Assembly (NCBI GenBank): GCA_013698165.1
Contig: JACCVN010000240.1
Span: 1 to 9,068, forward strand
Source of the DNA: Parachlamydiaceae bacterium
GTDB lineage: Bacteria > Chlamydiota > Chlamydiia > Chlamydiales > Parachlamydiaceae
Reading direction: 5' to 3'
Length of the DNA stretch: 9,068 nucleotides
The notes under the pieces are model-generated. The model was given only the letters and a program-made list of their open reading frames with translations. It had not been told where the DNA came from and did not search any database. Of this stretch, positions 1-7,166 are shown piece by piece. Position 1 is the stretch's first letter. The number at the start of each line of letters is the position of its first letter. A program made the position numbers and the translations under genes.

Positions 1-565
1 TTTCTTGGAGGATAAAGACTACACCGTCAAGTGGAATTGAATGATGCCACCCCATTTTATCGATGACAGTCATGGGTGGAAAGAGATTTTCGGAGTGATT
101 CAGATGTATGAACAGAAGACCGGAATCTTCACGGTGACGCAGATACGCCAGTCTATAACCTGAAAAGACCCCTTCCAATTTTCTTTCTTTCCGCTGATAT
201 TGCTTATCTTTATAATTATCTAACCCAAATATTGGAGGTAGCAGATCAAGCCAAAAAGATGGCCTTAAGTGTTTAAATTTAAAAAATTTGATGACGTATT
301 TTCCGTCTTCAGACCCGAAAGCATAAGACTGCGCACCTTTTCCGATATACGTAAAGTGCTGCGATAAAATTTTATTGAGATGAGTAATTTCTGCTGCAGA
401 TTGATCGGGAACTTGCCACTCTGAACGATTGGGAGTGTCGTAACGGATGTTTGCCAATCTAAAATCATCAGTCAGAGAGTAATAGAGGCGTACTCCAGCA
501 AAAAGAGCTAAAGCGGCAATTACCAAGCCGCAAACAATTTTCTTCCACAAGCATAAGTTATTCAT
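1..565 (-). CDS. Membrane-anchored conserved hypothetical protein with a kinase-like glycine loop (partial, C-terminus beyond left edge)
   Basis: An open frame of 188 codons runs without a stop from the ATG at 565 off the left edge. Seen: residues 1-9 are short and end in KK, followed by a hydrophobic stretch at about 10-28 (IVCGLVIAALALFAGV), which predicts a single N-terminal membrane anchor with the rest outside the cytoplasm or periplasmic. Residues 73-95 read YIGKGAQSYAF...KYVIKFF, i.e. a G-x-G loop 18 residues before a V-I-K lysine, the spacing of a protein-kinase N-lobe. Further on come HLRP (99-102), a Lys/Arg-rich stretch (119-130) and FIHLN (152-156). From memory this resembles a conserved hypothetical family found in several copies in chlamydial genomes; no function is known to me. 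The kinase fold is inference only, and catalytic-loop and DFG motifs are not seen in the visible part. It starts 39 nt after the upstream AsmA-like gene, so it is probably the last visible gene of that operon. The ribosome binding site is weak (TTAGAG at a poor distance). Confidence 0.82.
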   Translation of the reverse strand, partial: MNNLCLWKKIVCGLVIAALALFAGVRLYYSLTDDFRLANIRYDTPNRSEWQVPDQSAAEITHLNKILSQHFTYIGKGAQSYAFGSEDGKYVIKFFKFKHLRPSFWLDLLPPIFGLDNYKDKQYQRKERKLEGVFSGYRLAYLRHREDSGLLFIHLNHSENLFPPMTVIDKMGWHHSIPLDGVVFILQE

Positions 566-604
566 ATGGAAAACTCTAACAAAGTCACTAATTTATTTCG
601 ATAT

Positions 605-3600
605 TTAATGAGAATAGCGGCGCTTGAATCCTGTAGGACGATTTTTAGGTTGTTTTTTTAATGAATAGGTTGGTTTTTCTATATTTCCATCCACATTCAC
701 CGTAAAGAGCTCTGCCAGCTTAAAGAGAAGATTGTATTGCTTCATGCGGACTTGCAAGTTTAAATTCCCCTCAAAATCTACCGTTGAGTTAAAATTGTTT
801 GGCAGATAAAACTTCGAGAGCTTTCCTTCGCTATAGACATCCTTGAATTTGGTAAGAAAAACCTTTTCATCATGAATATCAAAAAAAATTGATCCTGTTA
901 CTGGAGTCATCACACCCATATCAAGACCAATTCGATGTAAAATTTCTTTTGGTATGACAAATAACGGGTGGTGTAAAACTTTCTTTGAGTGGTTAGTAAA
1001 GTGGAAAACACCATTGCCCTTAAAAGATGCCGGAATTCCCATGACTCCGCTCAACTCGCCTAAATCAAGTCTTGGGATGACAAAATGGCTCATGGGTCGA
1101 GGTGTTGGCTGATTAATATGCTTCAATAAACTTGGACGAAAGTTAGTAATCGTCAAATTCCTTAGCGATAATCCCCATAACTCCCCTTGATTGGTATCGA
1201 GCATTGTCAGTCTTTCGATCTGCAGGCTGCCTGCAGGATCTTGAAGCCATAAATTAGAAAATTGCATTCTTTCTGAAGACCAATCCAGTTGACAATCTAA
1301 AGATTCAAATTCATACCCATCGAATGCCACTGCATTTCCAAAAAGCTTACCTATAAATATAAAAGGAGAAGTAAGGTCTTCAGGACCACTTTTTTTCAGG
1401 AGCCATTGACCTTGAAGAAAATATCCTTTACCGACACCCCAAGAGCCAAGTCCATTCCTCATCTCTTCGGACAACAGATGACTCGCCACAGGAATATCAA
1501 GGGATACCTGACCTGAGAGAGCCATCATATTAGGCGGGACATCAATCGCCATTGCATTTCTAAGATCAATGCCAAGCCCGCAAAACTGGCCTCGTACTTC
1601 ATCGAAAACCAAACCATTGGCAGGGTCATCTCTCCAGCTGATGCCTACCAGCTCAGAGCTCATTTCTCTTCTTTTAAATACTTCCGGATTGTTGGCAATA
1701 TAAATCATACCATGATCTAGTCGGGGCCCTAAACAACTGTATGAAAGCCAAAAAGGCATTTGCGTGTAGTGGTACTTTGTCACAATCTGAATATGTTCCG
1801 GCTCACTAATCAATTTAAAATTTGTGATTTCGTGTTCACTCCCTTTAAACCAATACTTACCGTCAGGAATTTCCATGTTAAAGTTGTGCTTGTTTGGAGA
1901 GACTCTTAAGTCAACTTTTGCGTGTAATGGCCCCTGCAATTTGCAGTTTTTGATTAGGTCTGCAGTGGAATCACTTACTTCATCCGGGAATCCGGCTTTT
2001 AAAAGAGCAGTAAATCCATTAAGATATTCTGCAGAAGTGTCTACTTGGACATTGTCCATTACTAATTCTTTATTGACCAAATCATATTCAGCCTTATCAA
2101 AGCTCATGGACCCTAAACACAGTCCATATGGAATGGCTGAAAATGAAGTTGCGAATTTGCCAAAACTAAGGCGTTCATGCGAATTCCAATGGCAAGTGAC
2201 ATTGTTTAGATCATTAAAATGGATTCCCAAAAACTCAAACTTTGATAATGAGCCGTTTAGCTCGGTTCTTACCTTCCAGCCCGGTTCTTGCTTAAGTAAC
2301 TCCAAAGAAATTTGGCCGCTGGCTTTATAATGCCCTCCCGGAAAGAATTTGGCCGCAACTTCTTCACATTCTGGCCAATCACCTAATTTGTTTAATTCCG
2401 CTTCAAGCAAATTTATGCGACCATTAAAGGTTTTCTGGTCAATACTGTATACTCCTTCTAGACCCGCTAGAAGAGAATCATCCCAACTTAACCCGAGAAA
2501 TTCAAAAGTCCAGTTGTCTTCATTTTTTATAACATCAGCGGCAACAGACAACCTGTCAAGCTGCATCTGTTCTATCGACCATCTGCTCCCTTTTTTCTTA
2601 CCATTGATAAAACCATTTTTAATCTGTCTTCCAGAAAGCAATAGATCACGGCCCTTTAAATTATACATAAATTGAGAAAGGCCGGAATCATAGCTGAGAT
2701 CGATAGAGCAAAACCCTTTATTGCCTTCTTGCAAAATAGCATTCAATCCATCATTTTCTGCCTCAGCATTGACTATAATTGGACGAACATGCCTCAACAT
2801 CTCTTCAAAATTAAAAGGAAGTTTCAGCTGAAACAGTTCAATTTGGAAATCATTATCCATTGAAAGATCAAAAACTGTTGGATGGAAGGACCCAAAATGT
2901 GTAAGGTTTTTATCAAAAGAGTAGTGTAAAGGAGCATTTATCTCAGTAGAAGAAGGATAAGATTTTCCCTTTAGCCTCAATAGCTGCCCAGCGGCTCCAT
3001 CAATATGAAAATCAAAATAGGAGATTCCTTTACTTACATCGACAATATTCATTACACTTCCATCAATGATAAAAGGGCAGTTTTGATTCTCAATTCCTAG
3101 ATGCAAATCCCCTTTCAAAGCTTCTAGCTCCAAGGTCTTTTCTTCATGGTCATAATCAAAAGTCAGGGATAGGCCATCGAGCACAATACCGGGGATTTGA
3201 CTATCAAAGCTGCAGTTTGTTAATGTCCCTTTGGATTTTGCTTGAAGGCGAAAATCATCTTGCTCAAAAGCAAACCGAAGGAGCCCTCCGGATTTTTCTA
3301 ATGCTACGTCACCTTCAAGAGGCAGCGAACTTAGCTTTTGCAAATGTTCAAAGTGAGAAAAAATTCCTTGAAGGTCAGACACTTTTCCATCCATTGACTC
3401 GATAGAAACATCCACATCAAAATAGCCGGGTTCTGGATAGCTATAATCAATATCGATTGCACCCGTAAACCAAACTTGATGACAACATGTAACAATATCC
3501 TTAAGGAAGATCCTTGAACCTTCAGAGATAGCATTTGACTTGAAATCGGTATACAGCAAGCCTTTATTTTTTTCATAATAGGTCGCTCGATCGAAAGAAA

Positions 3601-5677
3601 AATCTCCATAATGCGTTTTGCGCTTGAAGTCAAAATAATGTTCACCAGAAAAAGTTGAAATTGGCTTATTATCGACATCCGATATTGCAAGTACCTCAAA
3701 AGTTAAATCATCATTTTCTAAAGTCAGGGTATTTGTATGGTATCGAACAGTCGCTCCATTAAAGTCGAAGGATCCTTCAAAATCACCTAACCCTGTAAGC
3801 TTGAATTGTTCATACTCAAATAGAAATGGCTCTACAAACTTTTCTAATGGCATCTCAGGTGCAGCAAAACTACCATTTTGAATGATAAGCCCATTCCAGC
3901 CTAGCTGCTGCTGCATCCATTCACTGCAAAGCAATAATGATGGATTTAGTATACCCGGCATAAAAGCTTGCATAGCCTCCATTGCAATGTTATTCCAATA
4001 GTTATCAGCATGAGGATGTGGAGGCCATTGCTGCCAGAGGTCATCAGTAGTTTTGATAAGGTCAAAGTTGAGGCCTATTGGATACTCTTTTTGGGTCTGG
4101 GAATCAATGATATTGACTCTTCCACCTACTGTCACTCCCATAGGATGGCGTTGTACACTCGCATCGATATTTAGCAAGTCTCCAGGAAAACATCTCCCCA
4201 CACCTTGGCGGATAGCATCAGGAAAAAGTTTGGCCAGCTCAACATGCTCTCCAGAGAGATGTATATTCACTAATGTTTCAGCGCTTCCTCCATCGAGTTC
4301 CATTTTTCCATTGAGTCCGACAAACTCGCCTTCCAGGCTTGACTTTTGCAAGCGACCTTGCTTCAGGGAAAAATGAGCATCAATTTTCTCGCAGGGTTTG
4401 ATGATACTTCCCGGTGGGGCAAATAAAAGATTTAAGGGGCGCGAAAGGTCTCGAGGGCCATATAGGGATTGCAGCTCGATTTTACAATCTTTCATTGTTA
4501 CTTCAAGATCAAGTGTATTTGCAATATTCTCTGAGGTAAGGTCAATCGAGGCGGAAGCGGCAGCATTGGGAAAAAATGCAGAAAGTTGCCATAGAGGGAA
4601 ATCAATATGAAGATCTCTCAGAGCCACATTCTCGATATTAAGCAATTCAGGCCTACCGTTGCGCATCAGACCTTTTAAATTGACATCAAAATTCCCGGCT
4701 TGCATCTCAACTAAATTTATAGGTTTAAAGCTGTCGCTTAAAACAGACTTTACTAGTGAAAATTCATCTTTTCCAAAATTTGTTAAGGCAAGCTCTCCGC
4801 TATTGCTCCCTTTTTCTTTTGAGTTACTAAGGAAATGGATTTTTGCAGAATTCTTCAAATCGACAATTAAATCGCTGGAATCGATTTTTACGCCTTCAAA
4901 TATGGCTTTGCCGTTGATTGAAAGATCGGAATCTTTTCCGCAATAATGACAAGTGCCCTCTAGGGCAAGTGCTGCATTGCCCTCAGTTAAAGAAAAATTG
5001 CCGTTGATTTTCGATAGCTGCACAAGTTCTTGATCGATTGAAACATCTGAGACATCAACTTTGATGCCAAGTACACCCTTAGCATCTTTGAAGAGGTGCC
5101 CAAAAAGAGTGCCTTGGTTTCCTAATTCACCGATTTTAACTTCAAATTTTCCTGTGGGAAGTTCAGTAAAGTCGATGTCTAAATTAAAATCCCATTTCTG
5201 GCCCGAATAGTAAGTGAACGAACCTTCCGTAATCACGAGATGAGGTTGAATATCAAAGAAGCCGGGAGCATCATCAAGCCATGAAAGAGACTGTAAAAGT
5301 CGAGGTAGGTCTTTCCCAATGCTAATATGGGGAGCGTTCAATTCAAGTCTAAGGGCGATTTCTCTTTCCCATAATGAAATGCTGTATGAAATAACAGCTT
5401 CCGTAGCCAAACATTGGTGGCCACCTGAACTTAGGGACGATGAAGAGATCAATGATGGACAAGCAATAACTAGTTTGCCATCTTTCCAGTGTAAATTTTC
5501 AGCGGCAAAAGAACCATCAAAGCAAAAGCGACAAAGCTGATCAATCTTTCTTTCGATCAACCTTGGCATTGCATAGTGCCAAAAGCACCATACCATGCCA
5601 AGGCAGCATATCATCAGAAAAAATATGCGTTTCATTTTAAGGCATAAAGTTAAAATTGCGTTTAAAGCCGCTCTCAC
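605..5677 (-). CDS. Giant AsmA/TamB-like membrane-anchored envelope protein (1690 aa)
   Basis: The long intact frame begins at a GTG and ends at TAA (605-607). Seen: a positively charged start followed by one hydrophobic segment (residues about 17-37, RIFFLMICCLGMVWCFWHYA), then some 1600 residues of repetitive alternating hydrophobic/polar strands rich in G-x-(I/L/F) and D/N turns (for example INGNFSLTEG, ALEGTC), with no enzyme motif. The last about 150 residues (from MSHFVIPRLDLGEL near 1528 to VDGNIEKPTYSL near 1670) have the look of an AsmA-type C-terminus: FKGNGVFHF, VTGSIFFDI, FEGNLNLQV, then a terminal VxGxxxxP. Known of the family: AsmA, YhdP and TamB are inner-membrane-anchored beta-groove proteins that span the periplasm and carry or affect phospholipid supply to the outer membrane. 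Inferred: a similar bridge-like lipid-transfer or outer-membrane biogenesis role here. The start overlaps the phoH stop by 4 nt (GTGA), indicating translational coupling. An ATG at 5635 (codon 15) is an alternative start nearer the membrane segment but lacks a ribosome binding site. Family is fairly sure, exact subfamily is not. Confidence 0.9.
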   Translation of the reverse strand: MRAALNAILTLCLKMKRIFFLMICCLGMVWCFWHYAMPRLIERKIDQLCRFCFDGSFAAENLHWKDGKLVIACPSLISSSSLSSGGHQCLATEAVISYSISLWEREIALRLELNAPHISIGKDLPRLLQSLSWLDDAPGFFDIQPHLVITEGSFTYYSGQKWDFNLDIDFTELPTGKFEVKIGELGNQGTLFGHLFKDAKGVLGIKVDVSDVSIDQELVQLSKINGNFSLTEGNAALALEGTCHYCGKDSDLSINGKAIFEGVKIDSSDLIVDLKNSAKIHFLSNSKEKGSNSGELALTNFGKDEFSLVKSVLSDSFKPINLVEMQAGNFDVNLKGLMRNGRPELLNIENVALRDLHIDFPLWQLSAFFPNAAASASIDLTSENIANTLDLEVTMKDCKIELQSLYGPRDLSRPLNLLFAPPGSIIKPCEKIDAHFSLKQGRLQKSSLEGEFVGLNGKMELDGGSAETLVNIHLSGEHVELAKLFPDAIRQGVGRCFPGDLLNIDASVQRHPMGVTVGGRVNIIDSQTQKEYPIGLNFDLIKTTDDLWQQWPPHPHADNYWNNIAMEAMQAFMPGILNPSLLLCSEWMQQQLGWNGLIIQNGSFAAPEMPLEKFVEPFLFEYEQFKLTGLGDFEGSFDFNGATVRYHTNTLTLENDDLTFEVLAISDVDNKPISTFSGEHYFDFKRKTHYGDFSFDRATYYEKNKGLLYTDFKSNAISEGSRIFLKDIVTCCHQVWFTGAIDIDYSYPEPGYFDVDVSIESMDGKVSDLQGIFSHFEHLQKLSSLPLEGDVALEKSGGLLRFAFEQDDFRLQAKSKGTLTNCSFDSQIPGIVLDGLSLTFDYDHEEKTLELEALKGDLHLGIENQNCPFIIDGSVMNIVDVSKGISYFDFHIDGAAGQLLRLKGKSYPSSTEINAPLHYSFDKNLTHFGSFHPTVFDLSMDNDFQIELFQLKLPFNFEEMLRHVRPIIVNAEAENDGLNAILQEGNKGFCSIDLSYDSGLSQFMYNLKGRDLLLSGRQIKNGFINGKKKGSRWSIEQMQLDRLSVAADVIKNEDNWTFEFLGLSWDDSLLAGLEGVYSIDQKTFNGRINLLEAELNKLGDWPECEEVAAKFFPGGHYKASGQISLELLKQEPGWKVRTELNGSLSKFEFLGIHFNDLNNVTCHWNSHERLSFGKFATSFSAIPYGLCLGSMSFDKAEYDLVNKELVMDNVQVDTSAEYLNGFTALLKAGFPDEVSDSTADLIKNCKLQGPLHAKVDLRVSPNKHNFNMEIPDGKYWFKGSEHEITNFKLISEPEHIQIVTKYHYTQMPFWLSYSCLGPRLDHGMIYIANNPEVFKRREMSSELVGISWRDDPANGLVFDEVRGQFCGLGIDLRNAMAIDVPPNMMALSGQVSLDIPVASHLLSEEMRNGLGSWGVGKGYFLQGQWLLKKSGPEDLTSPFIFIGKLFGNAVAFDGYEFESLDCQLDWSSERMQFSNLWLQDPAGSLQIERLTMLDTNQGELWGLSLRNLTITNFRPSLLKHINQPTPRPMSHFVIPRLDLGELSGVMGIPASFKGNGVFHFTNHSKKVLHHPLFVIPKEILHRIGLDMGVMTPVTGSIFFDIHDEKVFLTKFKDVYSEGKLSKFYLPNNFNSTVDFEGNLNLQVRMKQYNLLFKLAELFTVNVDGNIEKPTYSLKKQPKNRPTGFKRRYSH

Positions 5678-6975
5678 AACACCTCTGCAGCAATAGCTGC
5701 AAGTTCAGATCGTTCTGTTTTTAGGAGCACCATATGCCCATAGAGTTTTTGACCGGCAAACTTACCAACTACGTAAGTTAAGCCATTGGAATCTTTATCT
5801 AAGTAAGGATTATCTATTTGTGTAGGATCTCCTGTCAAGATGACTTTAGTCCCCTCACCTGCGCGCGATATAATAGTTTTTACTTCATGAGGAGTAAGAT
5901 TCTGGGCTTCATCCACTATGATGAACATCCTAGGCAATGAGCGGCCTCGTATAAAAGTCACAGCTTCCATTTCAATTTTTTTACTTTCCATGACCCACTG
6001 CAATGTTGCAGTCGATTCATGTCCAGAAGATTGGCATAGATATTCAAGGTTATCAAAAATTGGCTGCATCCAGTTGAAGAGTTTTTCTTCTTTTGTCCCA
6101 GGAAGATATCCGATATCACGGCCAAGAGGAACTACCGGGCGACTGACAAGTATACGGGAATATAAATTTTCATCAAAGACTTTACGCAAACCGCATGCCA
6201 AGGCCAATAAAGTTTTACCCGTTCCTGCCTGACCAAATAATGTCACTAGCTTGATATCATCCCGCAGTAAAAGATCTACAGCGCATTTCTGCTCAACATT
6301 TCTTGGTTTGATTCCCCAAAGACTATTGAATTTCAGTAATGGTTCCACCACAGTTTTTGAAGGATTCCATTTGCCAACAGCGGAAGAATGTTCTTGCGGA
6401 GAGGTCAATATGCAGTACTCATTCGGATGAAATACAGTATTTGGAACAGCTACCTCTCCATCTTTGTAGAATAGATCGATGTCATGTTTTGAGGACTCGA
6501 CTCGCTGAATCCCAGAATACATAGAGTCGAAGGAGTATTTCAGGTTCTCATAATCTTCAACTTCAATCCCGACAGCTTCAGCTTTAAGCCTAGCCGCAAA
6601 GTCTTTTGAAACAAAGACGACCTTCGCCCCCTGCTCCTTAAGGAAATAAGCGGCCATAATGATGCGGTTATCGTTCAGTGATAGGGCAAAATTGAAAAGA
6701 GGATCGGTTTTAAATTCTAATTGGATACGTACTTTCGACCCGTTTTCCAAAAGGACTCCGCTATGCAAATTACCCTTGCCAATTTGACTAATTGTCGACA
6801 AGAAACGGAAGACAGCACGTGAATTCTTACCAAGTTCATTTGGCAAACGCTTCATCTTATCGAGTTCTTCAAGGACAGTTACAGGTATAACTACCTCGCT
6901 GCGAGGAAATTTTAAGATTGCTTCCGGATCGTAAAGAAGGACATTTGTATCGATGACGAAACTTTTTTTGACCAT
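5674..6975 (-). CDS. phoH: PhoH2-type protein: PIN nuclease domain fused to PhoH ATPase (YlaK/COG1875-like), 433 aa
   Basis: Two domains are visible. Residues 1-140 are a PIN domain: FVIDTN with D9 and N11, LEELD with E36/E37, NDNRI with D102 and VSKD with D125, so the acidic metal-binding residues of a PIN nuclease appear intact. A linker with the conserved WGIKPRNVEQ (220-229) leads to the PhoH P-loop ATPase: Walker A GQAGTGKT (248-255), SRPVVPLGRDIGYLPG (278-293), Walker B IIVDEAQ (352-358; D355, E356), TGDPTQID (381-388) and a C-terminal ERSELAAIA (421-429). Known of the family: PhoH2 proteins are ATP-dependent RNA-unwinding and RNA-cleaving enzymes; the mycobacterial ones pair with a small antitoxin gene, which is absent here. 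It is probably cytosolic, with no signal peptide or membrane segment. Start ATG at 6975 has AGAGG 5 nt upstream (6981-6985). It is the first gene of a leftward run and is divergent from the SWIM-finger gene; I recall C. trachomatis phoH (CT015) in the matching place. The true RNA target is unknown. Confidence 0.95.
   Translation of the reverse strand: MVKKSFVIDTNVLLYDPEAILKFPRSEVVIPVTVLEELDKMKRLPNELGKNSRAVFRFLSTISQIGKGNLHSGVLLENGSKVRIQLEFKTDPLFNFALSLNDNRIIMAAYFLKEQGAKVVFVSKDFAARLKAEAVGIEVEDYENLKYSFDSMYSGIQRVESSKHDIDLFYKDGEVAVPNTVFHPNEYCILTSPQEHSSAVGKWNPSKTVVEPLLKFNSLWGIKPRNVEQKCAVDLLLRDDIKLVTLFGQAGTGKTLLALACGLRKVFDENLYSRILVSRPVVPLGRDIGYLPGTKEEKLFNWMQPIFDNLEYLCQSSGHESTATLQWVMESKKIEMEAVTFIRGRSLPRMFIIVDEAQNLTPHEVKTIISRAGEGTKVILTGDPTQIDNPYLDKDSNGLTYVVGKFAGQKLYGHMVLLKTERSELAAIAAEVL
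5682..5686 (-). promoter_or_regulatory. Ribosome binding site for the AsmA-like gene, inside the phoH 3' end
   Basis: AGAGG on the minus strand lies 4 nt before the GTG at 5677 and within the last codons of phoH (Ala-Glu-Val-Leu-stop). The spacing is short but usable. The competing ATG at 5635 is preceded by ACTTTATGCCTTAAA, which has no Shine-Dalgarno match, so this site favours the GTG start and coupled translation. Confidence 0.6.
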
Positions 6976-7003
6976 GGGGACCTCTATATGTTTTAAAAAG
7001 ATG

Positions 7004-7032
7004 AGTATACCTTAAGCGGAAAGTCTTAAAGC
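7004..7032 (-). promoter_or_regulatory. Candidate promoter for phoH and the leftward operon
   Basis: On the minus strand, TATACT (7009 to 7004) matches the -10 consensus at 5 of 6 and would start transcription about 20 nt before the phoH ATG. At the 17-nt distance the -35 is poor (GCTTTA, 7032 to 7027). An alternative is TTGTCC (7053-7048) with a 17-nt spacer and TTTAAG (7030-7025), 4 of 6 at both elements. Which one is used cannot be decided by eye. Confidence 0.4.
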
Positions 7033-7073
7033 TGCAAGGGGCATTTTGGACAAAAAACTTGACAGACCGCCAC

Positions 7074-7100
7074 TTAGCACTCTTGGGCTCCATGTGCTAA
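7074..7100. promoter_or_regulatory. CIRCE-like operator (predicted HrcA heat-shock repressor site)
   Basis: The known CIRCE consensus is TTAGCACTC, nine bases, GAGTGCTAA. Here the left arm TTAGCACTC (7074-7082) is a perfect match, the spacer (7083-7091) is exactly nine bases, and the right arm ATGTGCTAA (7092-7100) matches 7 of 9; the outer seven bases of each arm form a perfect inverted repeat. It lies between two divergent genes, 99 nt before the phoH ATG and 16 nt before the -35 of the rightward promoter. Most CIRCE sites overlap a promoter or leader; this one lies just upstream of the recognisable promoters on either side, so which gene it controls is open. A consensus TTGACA (7059-7064) sits just to its left on the plus strand but has no fitting -10. 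Confidence 0.7.
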
Positions 7101-7116
7101 AAAATTAAGCTTCCAC

Positions 7117-7145
7117 TTGACTTCCTTCTTTCTGGATGCTATAAT
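7117..7145 (+). promoter_or_regulatory. Strong housekeeping-type promoter for the SWIM-finger gene
   Basis: TTGACT (7117-7122) and a perfect TATAAT (7140-7145) are separated by exactly 17 nt, close to the sigma70/chlamydial sigma66 consensus. Transcription would start at about 7151-7153, giving a leader of only about 15 nt with the Shine-Dalgarno sequence almost at its 5' end. Confidence 0.85.
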
Positions 7146-7153
7146 AAAAGAAA

Positions 7154-7159
7154 AAGGAG
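7154..7159 (+). promoter_or_regulatory. Ribosome binding site that decides the start of the SWIM-finger gene
   Basis: AAGGAG lies 7 nt before the ATG at 7167, an ideal distance, but only 1 nt before the in-frame GTG at 7161. This selects the ATG and shortens the longest open frame by two codons. Confidence 0.85.
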
Positions 7160-7166
7160 TGTGAGC

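Noticed and set aside
265..468. 67-aa open frame on the minus strand
   Set aside because: It is a shifted frame inside the partial membrane-anchored gene (1-565), which has a membrane segment and conserved-looking motifs; the 67-aa frame has neither.
1824..5540. Many plus-strand open frames of 60-170 aa opposite the AsmA-like gene
   Set aside because: They are antisense shadows of a long intact gene, without domains or ribosome binding sites of note.
5633..5635. ATG at codon 15 as the true start of the AsmA-like protein
   Set aside because: It would put the charged KR directly before the membrane segment, which is attractive, but it has no Shine-Dalgarno sequence, whereas the GTG at 5677 has AGAGG and a 4-nt overlap. 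Kept only as an alternative.
5674..6975. phoH2 toxin-antitoxin module as in mycobacteria
   Set aside because: The position just upstream of the ATG holds only the intergenic region with operator and promoters; no small antitoxin gene is present.
7059..7064. Perfect TTGACA as a -35 for a promoter directly under the CIRCE-like site
   Set aside because: At 16-18 nt downstream there is only TCTTGG, CTTGGG or TTGGGC, none of which resembles a -10 element.
6869..7093. 74-aa open frame on the minus strand running through the CIRCE-like site edge into phoH
   Set aside because: It overlaps the 5' end of phoH out of frame, lacks a clear ribosome binding site and has no recognisable protein character.
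7083..7111. TTGGGC and TAAGCT as a promoter inside and after the CIRCE-like site
   Set aside because: Only about 3 of 6 matches in each hexamer, and the much better TTGACT/TATAAT pair lies just downstream.
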